A DNA stretch of 19,578 bases from Lactobacillus intestinalis (GCF_024397795.1 NZ_CP072984.1:1-19578), one strand, 5' to 3'; counted from the first letter of the stretch, positions 1-7,109 are shown. Numbers and translations are program-made. Notes: generated by a model from the sequence alone, not told the origin.

Positions 1-80
1 TTCCTATAATTACTACGATAATCCACCATTTTTTGATATAAATTGCCAAAAGTTTTAGGCTCTTCTTTTTCTTTTTTCAT
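1..80 (-). CDS. Start of a small hypothetical ORF, cut by the window edge
   Basis: A minus-strand ATG at 78-80 is preceded by an AGGAGA Shine-Dalgarno (81-95 region) and opens 26 codons rich in Lys and Glu (starts MKKEKEEPKTFGNLY). The frame runs off position 1. If the window is a circular molecule, the frame continues into the last bases and stops after about 38 codons in total. I do not recognise the product. It may be a very short protein or the start of a decayed gene. Confidence 0.35.
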   Translation of the reverse strand, partial: MKKEKEEPKTFGNLYQKMVDYRSNYR

Positions 81-458
81 GATAAGTCTCCTGAGTTCTC
101 AACTATATTTTAAAACCTAATTTTTTAATAAGCTATGAAAAGACTTTTATTTAGATGTTTTGTAATCATTAGTAATTAGTATTGATGTATGCAAAATCTA
201 TACTTGATATTCGGATGATTTTTGAAATATTTATGTTGTTAAGCAGATATAAAGTAAGTCAAAAATTGCATTTTATGCTTAATTAATATTCATACGTACA
301 GTATCAATGATGATGCAATAAGATCAAGACTACTACAATAGCAATTTTGGGAGTAAAAAACAATAGTAATTGTCATGATTTTCACCGCCTTTTTAGAATT
401 GAATCTATTATGTCAAAGTAATATCTCCTAGTGTGGAAATGTAAAAACAAGCAAAAAA
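81..458. other. AT-rich stretch without an intact gene
   Basis: Apart from the frameshifted toxin-like peptide at 304-376, I see only AT-rich sequence with no convincing ORF, terminator or tRNA. It probably serves as upstream region for the minus-strand ORF ending at position 1. Confidence 0.5.
304..376 (-). pseudogene. Frameshifted Fst-like toxin peptide (third, degenerate copy)
   Basis: On the minus strand an ATG at 374-376, preceded by GGCGGTG, starts M-T-I-T-I-V and then leaves frame in a run of six A (plus strand 355-360). Dropping one base there gives MTITIVFTPKIAIVVVLILL followed by HHH and a stop at 304-306. This resembles the two intact peptides at 17951 and 19002 (ITI, an invariant Pro, a hydrophobic stretch, a basic tail). 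Such short hydrophobic peptides resemble Fst/Ldr type I toxins, which insert in the membrane. The extra base would inactivate it. The structured repeat found beside the other two copies is absent here. Confidence 0.4.
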
Positions 459-491
459 AAACGCCAAATCTAGTTTAAAGATTTGGCGTTT
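459..491 (-). terminator. Rho-independent terminator for the minus-strand gene at 506-1005
   Basis: A 13-bp perfect stem (459-471 with 479-491, AAACGCCAAATCT) has a 7-nt loop. Read on the minus strand it is followed by a run of nine T. Confidence 0.85.
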
Positions 492-505
492 CTATATATT
501 CAAGA

Positions 506-1005
506 TTAATTAGGACTAAGATTTTCTTTTTTCTTAGCCTGCGCAATCAACTTATTCATTTCAATCATTTTTTTTTTATAACCTTGGAATTTTTCTAATG
601 CTTCATCATAACTAATGAACCTCTCTGAATAATTATCTAAATTTTCAGAAAAACTACCAATTGTATAATCGTAAGTACAATAATCATATACAAATTTTAC
701 GGGAGTCTCCCACATATTTTGAGGCAGACTTTCATTTTTATCAGCATAATAATTTTCAAACTGAATTTTAGCAGTTTCATGTTTTCATCAAAGAATTCAG
801 CGTTAAATGTCCATTCAGGAACAATAATTGCATTCAGAATTTCAGTATGCTCTACCATGCCTTCTCCAACTGAACGAATATTTATTAAATGTGCCCCGGC
901 TGGTTTATTGGGATTATAAATAAAAGATGGATCTTTCTTAATCGTATTAAATGTATTTTTAAGATCTTCAATATTAGATAAAAATTCTTTTTCGTGTGCT
1001 TTCAT
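506..1005 (-). pseudogene. Frameshifted hypothetical gene, about 166 codons in two pieces
   Basis: The 5' piece starts at ATG 1003-1005 behind an AGAGGT site. It reads sensibly to about position 785 (ends ...TFNAEFFDEN) and then goes off into a nonsense tail. The neighbouring frame takes over at about 780 with E-T-A-K-I-Q-F-E-N-Y-Y and continues without a stop to 506, including WETPVKFVYDYCTYDY. The two halves look like one acidic, soluble protein with a Lys-rich end, broken by loss of one base near the A4/A3 runs at 774-786. No slippery heptamer in the right phase is present, so programmed frameshifting is unlikely. A sequencing error is possible. Family not recognised. Confidence 0.6.
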
Positions 1006-1119
1006 TGCATACCTCTATGTCTATGATAGTGCCTTCCCTCTATTTTATATTATCTAAGATTGATTACTTAAATTATTATCTTGTGCTTAATGAAAGCTTA
1101 GTTAATAAAGAGATAAAAA

Positions 1120-1147
1120 GATAAAATAATGCTAGCACTACTATACT
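1120..1147 (+). repeat. dif-like 28-bp motif, copy 1
   Basis: Left arm GATAAAATAAT, centre GCTAGC, right arm ACTACTATACT. It is one of eight copies of an 11-6-11 motif with conserved centre YTTAGC and inner ends ...AT or ...AGT / ACTA... It lies directly beside structured-repeat copy 1. This is one of the weaker matches. Confidence 0.5.
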
Positions 1148-1176
1148 AGATTATTCTATTGCCCCAAAATTTGATA

Positions 1177-1282
1177 AAATCTCCCTTCCGTTGCGGGCAA
1201 GTCTATTCTCGACGCTTCAGCCGGCTAAAGCCGTCTTCCGTATCGTCTCGAAGTAGCCAAGCCCTCCACTACTGGGAGCTTT
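1177..1282 (-). repeat. Structured GC-rich repeat, copy 1 (diverged outer stem)
   Basis: Read on the minus strand, this carries the same core as the copies at 17833 and 18884: CCAGTAGTGGAGGG, then GGAAGACGGCTTTAGCC, then GCTGAAGCGTCGAG, then TAGACTTGCCC. The outer stem here is CTCCC (1181-1185) with GGGAG (1274-1278), extended by AAA/TTT. In the other copies the equivalent stem has different bases that still pair. It has no toxin ORF next to it. On the plus strand it lies in the upstream region of the gene at 1380. It could be a structured RNA or a DNA-level structure. Confidence 0.7.
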
Positions 1283-1379
1283 AAAATACTCAAGTGTTCT
1301 GACCTCCATTGGTGTACCTATTATAATGAAGAAAAAAGTATAATTAAAACCTATATTAATTATATAAAAGGAGAAAACA

Positions 1380-2182
1380 ATGCTTAAAGAACTTTACGAT
1401 CTTATAAAGAAGTACTTTCGTAAAATGAATATTCCTATTTTCAATTATATTTTTATTTTGGAGATCATTTTAATAATTTATCTACCTAATAAAAAATTCA
1501 ATCTGTTTTACTGGAATAATATAGATATTGGAAATATTTTGTATCATATTGGGCAGATATTTTATGGGTCACTCAGTATCTGGATTATTTTCTTACCTAT
1601 CTTATCTTAATAGCTTGCATATTAGCAGTATGTGTAAATGAAAATTGGCTGTCATTTCTAAATAGTAATTCTGAATATATAGATGGTACAACACATGGCT
1701 TTTCTTTAGTTCGGGCTGTTAAAAGGCTAATGAAATTATCATGGATATTTATTCATCAAGGGTGGATTATATATGTTGCTATTATTTTGGCAATTGGTAA
1801 ACGCGCTTATATTTATTCGGTATTGTTTCATCCAGTAGTTGATGAATATGAGTTTTCTCTATTATATTGGCTCTTCATGACTGCGAATGGGTTCTATACG
1901 ATCTGGACAATATTTTATGCAACTGGTGCATATGTTATTCAAACTGATTATGTGAGGAAAGAGATTAATGTTAAAGAAATAAGATATTTGATAATTGCTC
2001 AGTCAAACGAATATTTATTTGTCAAAGATCAAATGCTTACTACTCCTGTATTTTATTTAGTGCAAAGTCAAATAAATGGCTTAAATCTCAAATATAAAAT
2101 TATTGATTTTTCAAAAAAATTTGAAGAAATTAAATACGAATATGAAGCAAAAGTAAGAGACGCGAAAAATACCGAAAGCTGA
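1380..2182 (+). pseudogene. Frameshifted membrane protein, about 267 codons
   Basis: The start at 1380 has a good AAGGAG site (1368-1373). The first 76-codon frame encodes a short amphipathic N-terminus and one membrane helix (IFILEIILIIYL), then goes out of frame in the T4 run at 1560-1563 and stops at 1608-1610. The other frame is open through the junction (LWVTQYLDYFLTYLILIAC...) to 2182. It adds about three more membrane helices and a charged cytoplasmic tail with coiled-coil character (FSKKFEEIKYEYEAK). One missing base explains the break. The family is not recognised. Its position beside the AbiE pair makes a defence role conceivable, but nothing in the sequence shows one. Disabled or phase-variable, unless the base loss is a sequencing error. 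Confidence 0.6.
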
Positions 2183-2190
2183 TTATTTAA

Positions 2191-2218
2191 TACTATATAG
2201 TGCTAAGACTAAATTATT
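2191..2218 (-). repeat. dif-like 28-bp motif, copy 2 (reverse orientation)
   Basis: On the minus strand: left arm AATAATTTAGT, centre CTTAGC, right arm ACTATATAGTA. The sequence to its right (2215-2232, with TAGTCC then ACTA) is also shared with copy 3, so 2192-2232 and 3868-3908 form imperfect 41-bp direct repeats around the AbiE genes. Confidence 0.65.
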
Positions 2219-2249
2219 CTATAGTCCTACTAAATAAAACCTAAAAAAC

Positions 2250-2285
2250 AAAAATGACAGATCTACTTAAAGATTTGTCATTTTT
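2250..2285. terminator. Bidirectional terminator between membrane pseudogene and abiEii
   Basis: Stem AAAAATGACAGATCT (2250-2264) pairs with AGATTTGTCATTTTT (2271-2285), with one mismatch and a 6-nt loop. Both strands end in a T run. It serves the plus-strand gene ending at 2182 and the minus-strand pair ending at 2335. Confidence 0.8.
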
Positions 2286-2334
2286 GCTTTCAATATTTAA
2301 ACCTTACCAAGATCATTCTTATGGAGATACTGTA

Positions 2335-3210
2335 TTAATTATCTATCTTTTTAATCCAATCTCTGGCAGCCGAAATAGTTTGATTAAAAGTAAGATCATT
2401 TACAAATGGATGTTTTCGAACATAATTCTGCCACAATCTTTGCATTCTTTGATTATTCTGAATCTTATCTATTTGTTGTAAACAATAATCCTTATCAATT
2501 TTACCGTCTTTATAAAAAATAGACTTTCTATAGTTTGCTGTATTAATAAAGGCTGCTTGTAATGTTGGTATATTAATCTTTACATTTTTATTTTGCAAAA
2601 TATAAAGATCATAGAAGTCCTTCATTCTAGTGTTCGCAATTCCTCTAGTAATTACAGTTTCAAGTTTTTCTGCTGTTACCGTCTCCATGTTATATGCCCA
2701 AATCTCAATTTTTTCATTTTCTAGATGAGGCATATAATTATAATGGATTTCTCTAGGAGTAATAACATCTCCAGTTGAAATATCAACTTTTAATGGATAC
2801 CTAATGGTTTTAAAAGATGCATTAAAGTGTAAACGAAAACCTTTGTATTCTTCATTCTCATGGATTTTCTCTATTTTTATCAAAACAATTTCTAACGGAT
2901 CATTATCAGGCTTAGTATTACAAATTACCGTAAATACTTTCTCTATTTCGCTTTCAGTTAGATCAAAGCCTTTAATCTCGCCATCAATATCTTCTGTTGA
3001 ACGATTATTAATACCAACTACTGCTGATAATAGTAATCCTCCTTTTAAAATAAAGTTGTCCTTATATTTTGATAGAGAGATTCTTTTTAATAAATCATCT
3101 AACATAACTTCTTGCCATAAGCGCCCTATTTCATTACCACTTATATGATTTTGCTGAGCATACTTTCGTATATCTGCCTTAAATTGCTTTTCATCTACGT
3201 AATTTTTCAC
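2335..3210 (-). CDS. abiEii: AbiEii/AbiGii family nucleotidyltransferase toxin
   Basis: Toxin of an AbiE type IV toxin-antitoxin and abortive-infection system. Family members are DUF1814 nucleotidyltransferases, and related toxins modify tRNA. In the 291 residues I see the nucleotidyltransferase motifs in order: F-I-L-K-G-G (53-58), S-T-E-D-I-D (71-76) carrying the metal-binding acids, D-I-S-T-G-D (143-148), and A-E-K-L (180-183) with downstream Arg residues and M-K-D-F-Y-D-L-Y (196-203). Its ATG overlaps the stop of the upstream antitoxin by 4 bp (ATGA), so the two are translationally coupled. Length and motifs look complete, so it is probably active. The family assignment is firm; phage exclusion by this copy is inference. 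Confidence 0.92.
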   Translation of the reverse strand: MKNYVDEKQFKADIRKYAQQNHISGNEIGRLWQEVMLDDLLKRISLSKYKDNFILKGGLLLSAVVGINNRSTEDIDGEIKGFDLTESEIEKVFTVICNTKPDNDPLEIVLIKIEKIHENEEYKGFRLHFNASFKTIRYPLKVDISTGDVITPREIHYNYMPHLENEKIEIWAYNMETVTAEKLETVITRGIANTRMKDFYDLYILQNKNVKINIPTLQAAFINTANYRKSIFYKDGKIDKDYCLQQIDKIQNNQRMQRLWQNYVRKHPFVNDLTFNQTISAARDWIKKIDN

Positions 3211-3797
3211 AGTAATACCTCTAAATAACTATTTACCTTATCCATTACTTTAAATTTTTCAGCAAAATCCATCAATGCATTAATATCCTTTTTACTTCTT
3301 TTTGCCCATGTTTTATAAGCGTTAGTTATTATTTCAATATCTACCATATTAACAGTGCGTAAAATCTCGGCCAAAGTTCGTTCTGGAGAATATACTTTAA
3401 TAGTATTTCCGTTAAAGGATTTTGTTTCTGTGATTCCAATATCTTGGAGAGATTTTATTTGATAATGAGCTTTAATATCCAAGTCCAAATTTGCATGATT
3501 ATAGCCCCTTGGAAAAGTCATATCTAAACTAAAAGGATATTGATCACTTAGATTCCATAAATATAAAGCTGTTTCTAAAGAGTAGACACCTCGTTTATAT
3601 TTTTGTTGCAGACTATAAAAAATATCTTCCGTAGTGTCAGATTCTTGATATATACCTGGGCGTGTGCGCTCAAGTAATCCTGATTTTAAAGCTAAGTTAA
3701 TGTTATAACTTGAGATATTATTGTTAATTAACTGATTATGTGTAAGAGTCCCATTATGGTCTCCGGCCAATTTTTTAATTAATGCTTGCTGATTCAT
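3207..3797 (-). CDS. abiEi: AbiEi family antitoxin and transcriptional repressor
   Basis: First gene of the AbiE operon, 196 residues. The N-terminal ~60 residues form a winged-helix DNA-binding domain (the segment LTHNQLINNN through LLERTRPGIYQ). The rest matches the AbiEi C-terminal antitoxin domain (YSLETALYLWNLSD, TFPRGYNHANL, the VYSPERTLAEILR motif at about 135-148). Known AbiEi proteins neutralise AbiEii without stable complex formation and repress their own promoter by binding inverted repeats. A perfect 17-bp inverted repeat lies just upstream (3808-3860). The AGAGGTG ribosome site is at 3804-3810. It is co-transcribed with abiEii, with a 4-bp overlap. Confidence 0.9.
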   Translation of the reverse strand: MNQQALIKKLAGDHNGTLTHNQLINNNISSYNINLALKSGLLERTRPGIYQESDTTEDIFYSLQQKYKRGVYSLETALYLWNLSDQYPFSLDMTFPRGYNHANLDLDIKAHYQIKSLQDIGITETKSFNGNTIKVYSPERTLAEILRTVNMVDIEIITNAYKTWAKRSKKDINALMDFAEKFKVMDKVNSYLEVLL

Positions 3798-3807
3798 AAA
3801 AACACCT

Positions 3808-3860
3808 CTTTTACTTATTTTACTACAGTTAAGTTAGTTGTGCAGTAAAATAAGTAAAAG
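3808..3860 (-). promoter_or_regulatory. abiE operator: 17-bp perfect inverted repeat
   Basis: CTTTTACTTATTTTACT (3808-3824) and its exact reverse complement (3844-3860) are separated by 19 nt, directly upstream of abiEi. This matches the way AbiEi binds inverted repeats over its own promoter. A clear -35/-10 pair could not be fixed; the promoter is probably between or overlapping the arms. Confidence 0.75.
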
Positions 3861-3866
3861 TGGTAA

Positions 3867-3894
3867 GACTAAGTAGTATCAGCACTACAGCATT
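3867..3894 (+). repeat. dif-like 28-bp motif, copy 3
   Basis: Left arm GACTAAGTAGT, centre ATCAGC, right arm ACTACAGCATT, followed by TATGTAGTCCGACTA. It lies between the abiE operator and the stop codon of the recombinase gene, which overlaps the outer edge of the extended repeat. Confidence 0.65.
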
Positions 3895-3905
3895 ATGTAG
3901 TCCGA

Positions 3906-4517
3906 CTATCCAAAATCAATTGTATCTAGAATGTGTTCACGGGTTTCTTGATCTAGTCCTAAATAAGCTAGAGTCATGTCTTCAGATGAGTGATTTAACA
4001 ACTTCATTACTAAAGCGATATTGTGATTAGTTTGTTCGTAGACGCGATAGGCACCCGTCTTTCTCATCGTGTGTGTACCAAGATAATCGATATTTAGCTT
4101 CTTCCCTACTTTATACATAATCATGTAGTAGCGACGCTCATCAATGTGCTTCTCGGGACGTTTAAAAGAGGGAAATAACCATGGGCTGTAAAAGACAGTT
4201 TGAGTGGGATTTTCCTTTTGCCACTTTTCTAGCCAATCGTAGTAAGTCTCTAAATCATGTCTAATGGGATTAAGATATAAAGTATTTGGCTTCTTAGTTT
4301 TTTTATCTATTATATAGGCGTTTTTCTTAACGCGCCCCCGCTTATCATATACATCTGACTTCTTTAATCGTAGTACATCACTAACTCTAAGCAAGGTAGC
4401 CTTACCCGTTTGGAAAATAGTATAGTTCCTGCATCCCAGATCGAAATCTTTCAAAAGAGACTCTTGAACTGAGCGCAAGACCCAAGAATCTTTGATTGGC
4501 TTAACTATCTGTCTCAT
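3906..4517 (-). CDS. Short tyrosine recombinase (integrase/resolvase), catalytic domain only
   Basis: The protein is 203 residues, against about 300 for XerC/D or phage integrases. It starts almost directly with the catalytic domain and has no N-terminal core-binding (SAM-like) domain. Catalytic residues visible: R44 (in LLRVSDVLRL), H149 and R152 (HTMRKTG), H176 (LLNHSSED) and Y185 (TLAYLGL) as nucleophile; a Lys at about 72-76 is in the usual beta-hairpin. Start ATG at 4515-4517 with GGAG upstream. Plasmids of lactobacilli often carry such short recombinases; possible roles are multimer resolution or DNA inversion/exchange. Its closeness to the dif-like sites suggests them as substrate, which is inference. 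Confidence 0.88.
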   Translation of the reverse strand: MRQIVKPIKDSWVLRSVQESLLKDFDLGCRNYTIFQTGKATLLRVSDVLRLKKSDVYDKRGRVKKNAYIIDKKTKKPNTLYLNPIRHDLETYYDWLEKWQKENPTQTVFYSPWLFPSFKRPEKHIDERRYYMIMYKVGKKLNIDYLGTHTMRKTGAYRVYEQTNHNIALVMKLLNHSSEDMTLAYLGLDQETREHILDTIDFG

Positions 4518-4731
4518 ATGCTATTTTATCTCCATGTCGCTAAGTGTATTTAAATATCATAAATGATTAATTATTGACTTAAATAAATTTTAAAGACCAC
4601 AGAATGCTTCTCTCAGCATCAGTAATCCACATTTTAGCTGTAGTATCATTTTATGATATTTTATAATTATAACACTATTACTTTTTATATATTTAAGAAA
4701 ATGGCAATATATCAGTATTTTATATAAAAAT

Positions 4732-4778
4732 AGCTAGTGTCATTACCTACTAATGACACTAGCTTCTTTTATTTTTTT
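4732..4778 (+). terminator. Orphan terminator hairpin
   Basis: AGCTAGTGTCATTA (4732-4745) pairs perfectly with 4751-4764 over a 5-nt loop, followed by TCTTTTATTTTTTT. It is on the plus strand with no plus-strand gene upstream for more than 2 kb, so either a small RNA starts in 4518-4731 or the gene was lost. Confidence 0.7.
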
Positions 4779-5088
4779 GAAAATATTTTTTAGTGAGATA
4801 TCTTTTTAATAGGTGACCTCACAATAATTGCAATTTCCCAATTTATTATTTATTTAATATACATTCCACTAATTAAATTGTAAATATACTTATTCCTACG
4901 GGCAGATTTTTGAGATTAATTTAATTATTATTGTCCCCCTTATAAAAACTAGTCTTTAAAGGTATATTTTTCAACACATTCTTTACCAAACTAACTACTT
5001 TTAATTTTTAGACGTGAAGTATAATTAACGGATTCTTATTCAGGTACTTTCACACTGCCCAAGCATTCAAATTAGGAGTTACTGGATC

Positions 5089-5190
5089 ATGAAAATTGGT
5101 GTTAGCTTAGTGGGATTTTTGATTTATGAGATGATGTTATTTTATTACTCTTTATCTAAATATCCGATAATCTTAGTAGATCATAAGTAA
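5089..5190 (+). CDS. Possible 33-residue hydrophobic small protein
   Basis: ATG at 5089 follows AGGAG (5074-5078) at a usable distance. It encodes an N-terminal hydrophobic segment (IGVSLVGFLIYEMMLFYYSL) and a short tail ending in LVDHK. The frame is also open upstream to 5029, so it could instead be the end of a decayed gene. It lies 100 bp before the bacteriocin precursor on the same strand. No family recognised and no regulator next to it; possibly chance. Confidence 0.25.
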   Translation: MKIGVSLVGFLIYEMMLFYYSLSKYPIILVDHK

Positions 5191-5219
5191 AAACTAATTA
5201 AATTCAAATATAAAACCGC

Positions 5220-5248
5220 TTGCATATAAAAGAGAATAGACCTACAAT
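5220..5248 (+). promoter_or_regulatory. Promoter of the listeriolysin S-like operon
   Basis: TTGCAT (5220-5225), a 17-bp spacer and TACAAT (5243-5248) make a near-consensus sigma-A promoter 45 bp before the precursor start. No inverted-repeat operator is obvious, so expression may be constitutive. Confidence 0.75.
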
Positions 5249-5292
5249 GAAAACGTAAAAATAACGTTGTTTTAAGTTTAGGAGGAAATACT

Positions 5293-5439
5293 ATGAGCAT
5301 TATTAGTCAAAGCAGTAATGGATATTCTGACACGCAGAATCCTAATGCTATGCAATATGCTAGTGGTTGCTGTTCATGTTCATGTTCCTGTTCATGCTCT
5401 TGTTCTTGCACAAGTGCAGCTACAGCCAACCTCAAGTAA
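5293..5439 (+). CDS. llsA: Listeriolysin S/streptolysin S-like precursor peptide (thiazole/oxazole-modified)
   Basis: This 48-residue precursor is too short for routine gene calling. It follows a perfect AGGAGG (5280-5285). The leader (residues 1-25) contains SQSSNGYS and ends MQYASG. The core from Cys26 is CC followed by six Ser-Cys pairs (8 Cys in all), then a short TSAATANLK tail. From memory, the leader and core closely match Listeria LlsA, which also has SQSSNGYS and a Gly-Cys-Cys-Ser-Cys core. In this family Cys, Ser and Thr of the core are cyclised to thiazol(in)e and oxazol(in)e rings by the complex encoded downstream, and the leader is then removed. No FxxxB leader motif of the SagA type is evident. 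The mature product would be a cytolysin or bacteriocin; which one cannot be told from sequence. Confidence 0.92.
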   Translation: MSIISQSSNGYSDTQNPNAMQYASGCCSCSCSCSCSCSCTSAATANLK

Positions 5440-5459
5440 TGATATTGTGTAACTTACTA

Positions 5460-5488
5460 GGGAGAATACCTTATATTCTCCCTTTTTT
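5460..5488 (+). terminator. Intercistronic terminator/attenuator after the precursor gene
   Basis: GGGAGAATA (5460-5468) pairs with TATTCTCCC (5474-5482) over a 5-nt loop, then six T. Partial read-through would give much precursor mRNA and less mRNA for the modification enzymes, as described for sagA in streptococci. The llsG-like ribosome site starts right after the T run. Confidence 0.85.
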
Positions 5489-5500
5489 GGAGAAACTAAT

Positions 5501-6400
5501 ATGAACGAAGCCTTAGTTTTAAAAAATTTGCAGGTTATTTTAAACAAAAAACAAATAATAAATTTTCAAGGTCAAACTATTCGTATTAATCAAGGAGACA
5601 AAGTAGCACTACTTGGAAAAAATGGGGCTGGTAAAACCACCCTCATTAATGCAATTATTGGAAAGATTCCCTACGTAGGTCAAATTTATAAAAATTTTGA
5701 TGATAATGACATAGGGATTGTCTTTCAAAATAATGAATACAGTGACTTAATGAAAGTAAAGGAGTTAATAGACTTAATTTTTAGAAGTAAGCACAATAGG
5801 GCTGTTAATTTAAATAAATTTTGTCAGGAATATAATCTAACAGAGTTATTAAACAAATATATTAAAAATATATCTGTTGGTGAAAAACAACGATTAACAA
5901 TCGGCCTAGTATTGTCCCAAACAAAAAAAATATTTTTTTTAGATGAACTCACATCGGGCCTAGACTATGAAAAAAGAGAGTTTTTAGAAAATGATGTTAA
6001 GACAAAAACAAAAGATGCAACTGTCATACAGATAACACACTATTTTGAAGAAATTGAAGATTGGGCTAATAAAATAATAATTTTAGATCAAGGGAAATTA
6101 TTATTTCAAGGTTCTATTAAAGAGATTTTAAAAGAATATCCTCACTATTCATGTATCAAAGTTGTGAATATAGATAAAAAAATATATCAATCTTTATTAA
6201 AAAGATGGCCAGATATACAGATTTATAATAATAGAATTTTTACAAAGAATATAATTCAAAACACTGAAGTGACAAATTTTCTTTCTCAATCTTTAATTCC
6301 TTATCAAGTTAAGAAAGGTAATATCTACACAACTTATCTGTTGGTAGTAGGAAAATCAAATGGTACGAAATCTAATTCAAAGTTTGAAAATGCAATTTAG
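5501..6400 (+). CDS. llsG: ABC transporter ATP-binding subunit of the peptide exporter
   Basis: The protein is 299 residues and cytoplasmic, and would power export of the modified peptide together with the next gene. Visible motifs: Walker A GKNGAGKTT (39-47), Q-loop Gln76 (GIVFQNN), a signature loop in the variant form ISVGEKQR (124-131), Walker B IFFLDE (144-149), D-loop SGLD (152-155) and H-loop His180. About 80 residues after the nucleotide-binding domain form the usual extra C-terminal part of drug/bacteriocin exporter ATPases. Start chosen at ATG with GGAG at 5489-5492. It occupies the llsG/sagG position. Such exporters may also protect the producer; no separate immunity gene is seen. 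Confidence 0.93.
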   Translation: MNEALVLKNLQVILNKKQIINFQGQTIRINQGDKVALLGKNGAGKTTLINAIIGKIPYVGQIYKNFDDNDIGIVFQNNEYSDLMKVKELIDLIFRSKHNRAVNLNKFCQEYNLTELLNKYIKNISVGEKQRLTIGLVLSQTKKIFFLDELTSGLDYEKREFLENDVKTKTKDATVIQITHYFEEIEDWANKIIILDQGKLLFQGSIKEILKEYPHYSCIKVVNIDKKIYQSLLKRWPDIQIYNNRIFTKNIIQNTEVTNFLSQSLIPYQVKKGNIYTTYLLVVGKSNGTKSNSKFENAI

Positions 6401-7109
6401 AGTTCCTATAGCTGTATTTTTCTCATTAATATTTCCAATTATCATGATGGTTACTATGCTAATTTCATATGGGAATTTTTCAATAGGAAATGGGCTTCAT
6501 TTTATTGATAAGTATTTCTTAGTTAGTATAAGTATTGGGATATTACCTTTGGCTCTAATTAGTTTTCCAATTTGGGTATCTGAAAATATACAAAGCAAAG
6601 TACTGGAAAGATTACAATATTTAGGCGTTAATACCTATAAATTAATGATTGCGGATTTGCTTTCGTACCTAATTTTAGCTATCCTAGAGATTTTTTTTAA
6701 TATTTTAGTAGCACGTATTTTATTTAATCTTTCAATTCCTAATTTTCAGTACGTTTTGGCATTTTTTATTCAAAGTATATATTGTATTTTTGTGCTTTTT
6801 GTAGTTGGTTTATCTTTCGCTATCATAATACCTAATACAAGAGTAATCATGCCCTTAGGAATGATTATAATGTTTTTGACATATATGTTTATTGGGGTAT
6901 TTGTTAGATTTAATGAATTACCTAAGAAGATAATTAATATTAGTAATTATCTTCCAATTAAATATATGACAAATAATTTCTTTAGTATTTGGACTGGACG
7001 TCAGCTTTGGAATGGTGATTTTTTAAAACTTAATACGCTTTGGATGATAATTACTGTAATTTTGACCTTACTAGTATACAAATTTAAATATAGAGGAGTT
7101 ACAAAATGA
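6360..7109 (+). CDS. llsH: ABC-2 type permease of the exporter
   Basis: 249 residues with about six hydrophobic helices, beginning with a short basic cytoplasmic end (MVRNLIQSLKMQFR) followed by VFFSLIFPIIMMV, the typical opening of ABC-2 permeases. The start overlaps the ATPase gene by 41 bp. An internal ATG at 6390 is an alternative, but the family form of the N-terminus favours 6360. The central part has WVSENIQSKVLERLQYLGV, the conserved cytoplasmic loop of this family. Equivalent to LlsH/SagH. It acts in the membrane with the ATPase to export the azole-modified peptide. Confidence 0.9.
   Translation: MVRNLIQSLKMQFRVPIAVFFSLIFPIIMMVTMLISYGNFSIGNGLHFIDKYFLVSISIGILPLALISFPIWVSENIQSKVLERLQYLGVNTYKLMIADLLSYLILAILEIFFNILVARILFNLSIPNFQYVLAFFIQSIYCIFVLFVVGLSFAIIIPNTRVIMPLGMIIMFLTYMFIGVFVRFNELPKKIINISNYLPIKYMTNNFFSIWTGRQLWNGDFLKLNTLWMIITVILTLLVYKFKYRGVTK

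Larger units (their letters stand above)
4518..5219. other. 700-bp AT-rich gap between recombinase and bacteriocin operon
   Basis: There is no intact gene of normal size. It holds one strong plus-strand terminator-like hairpin (4732-4764) without an obvious gene to terminate, and one small ORF (5089-5190). The hairpin may mark the end of an unseen small RNA or of a deleted gene. The rest is AT-rich sequence in which I see nothing further. Confidence 0.5.

Noticed and set aside
506..1005. Programmed -1 frameshift joining the two halves
   Set aside because: No X XXY YYZ slippery heptamer in the correct phase and no downstream hairpin is visible at the junction.
1020..1047. Ninth dif-like copy (minus strand, centre GAAGGC)
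   Set aside because: Only the ACTAT right arm fits; centre and left arm are too different to count.
2804..3148. Plus-strand 114-codon ORF opposite abiEii
   Set aside because: It is a shadow of a clearly coding minus-strand gene, with no Shine-Dalgarno.
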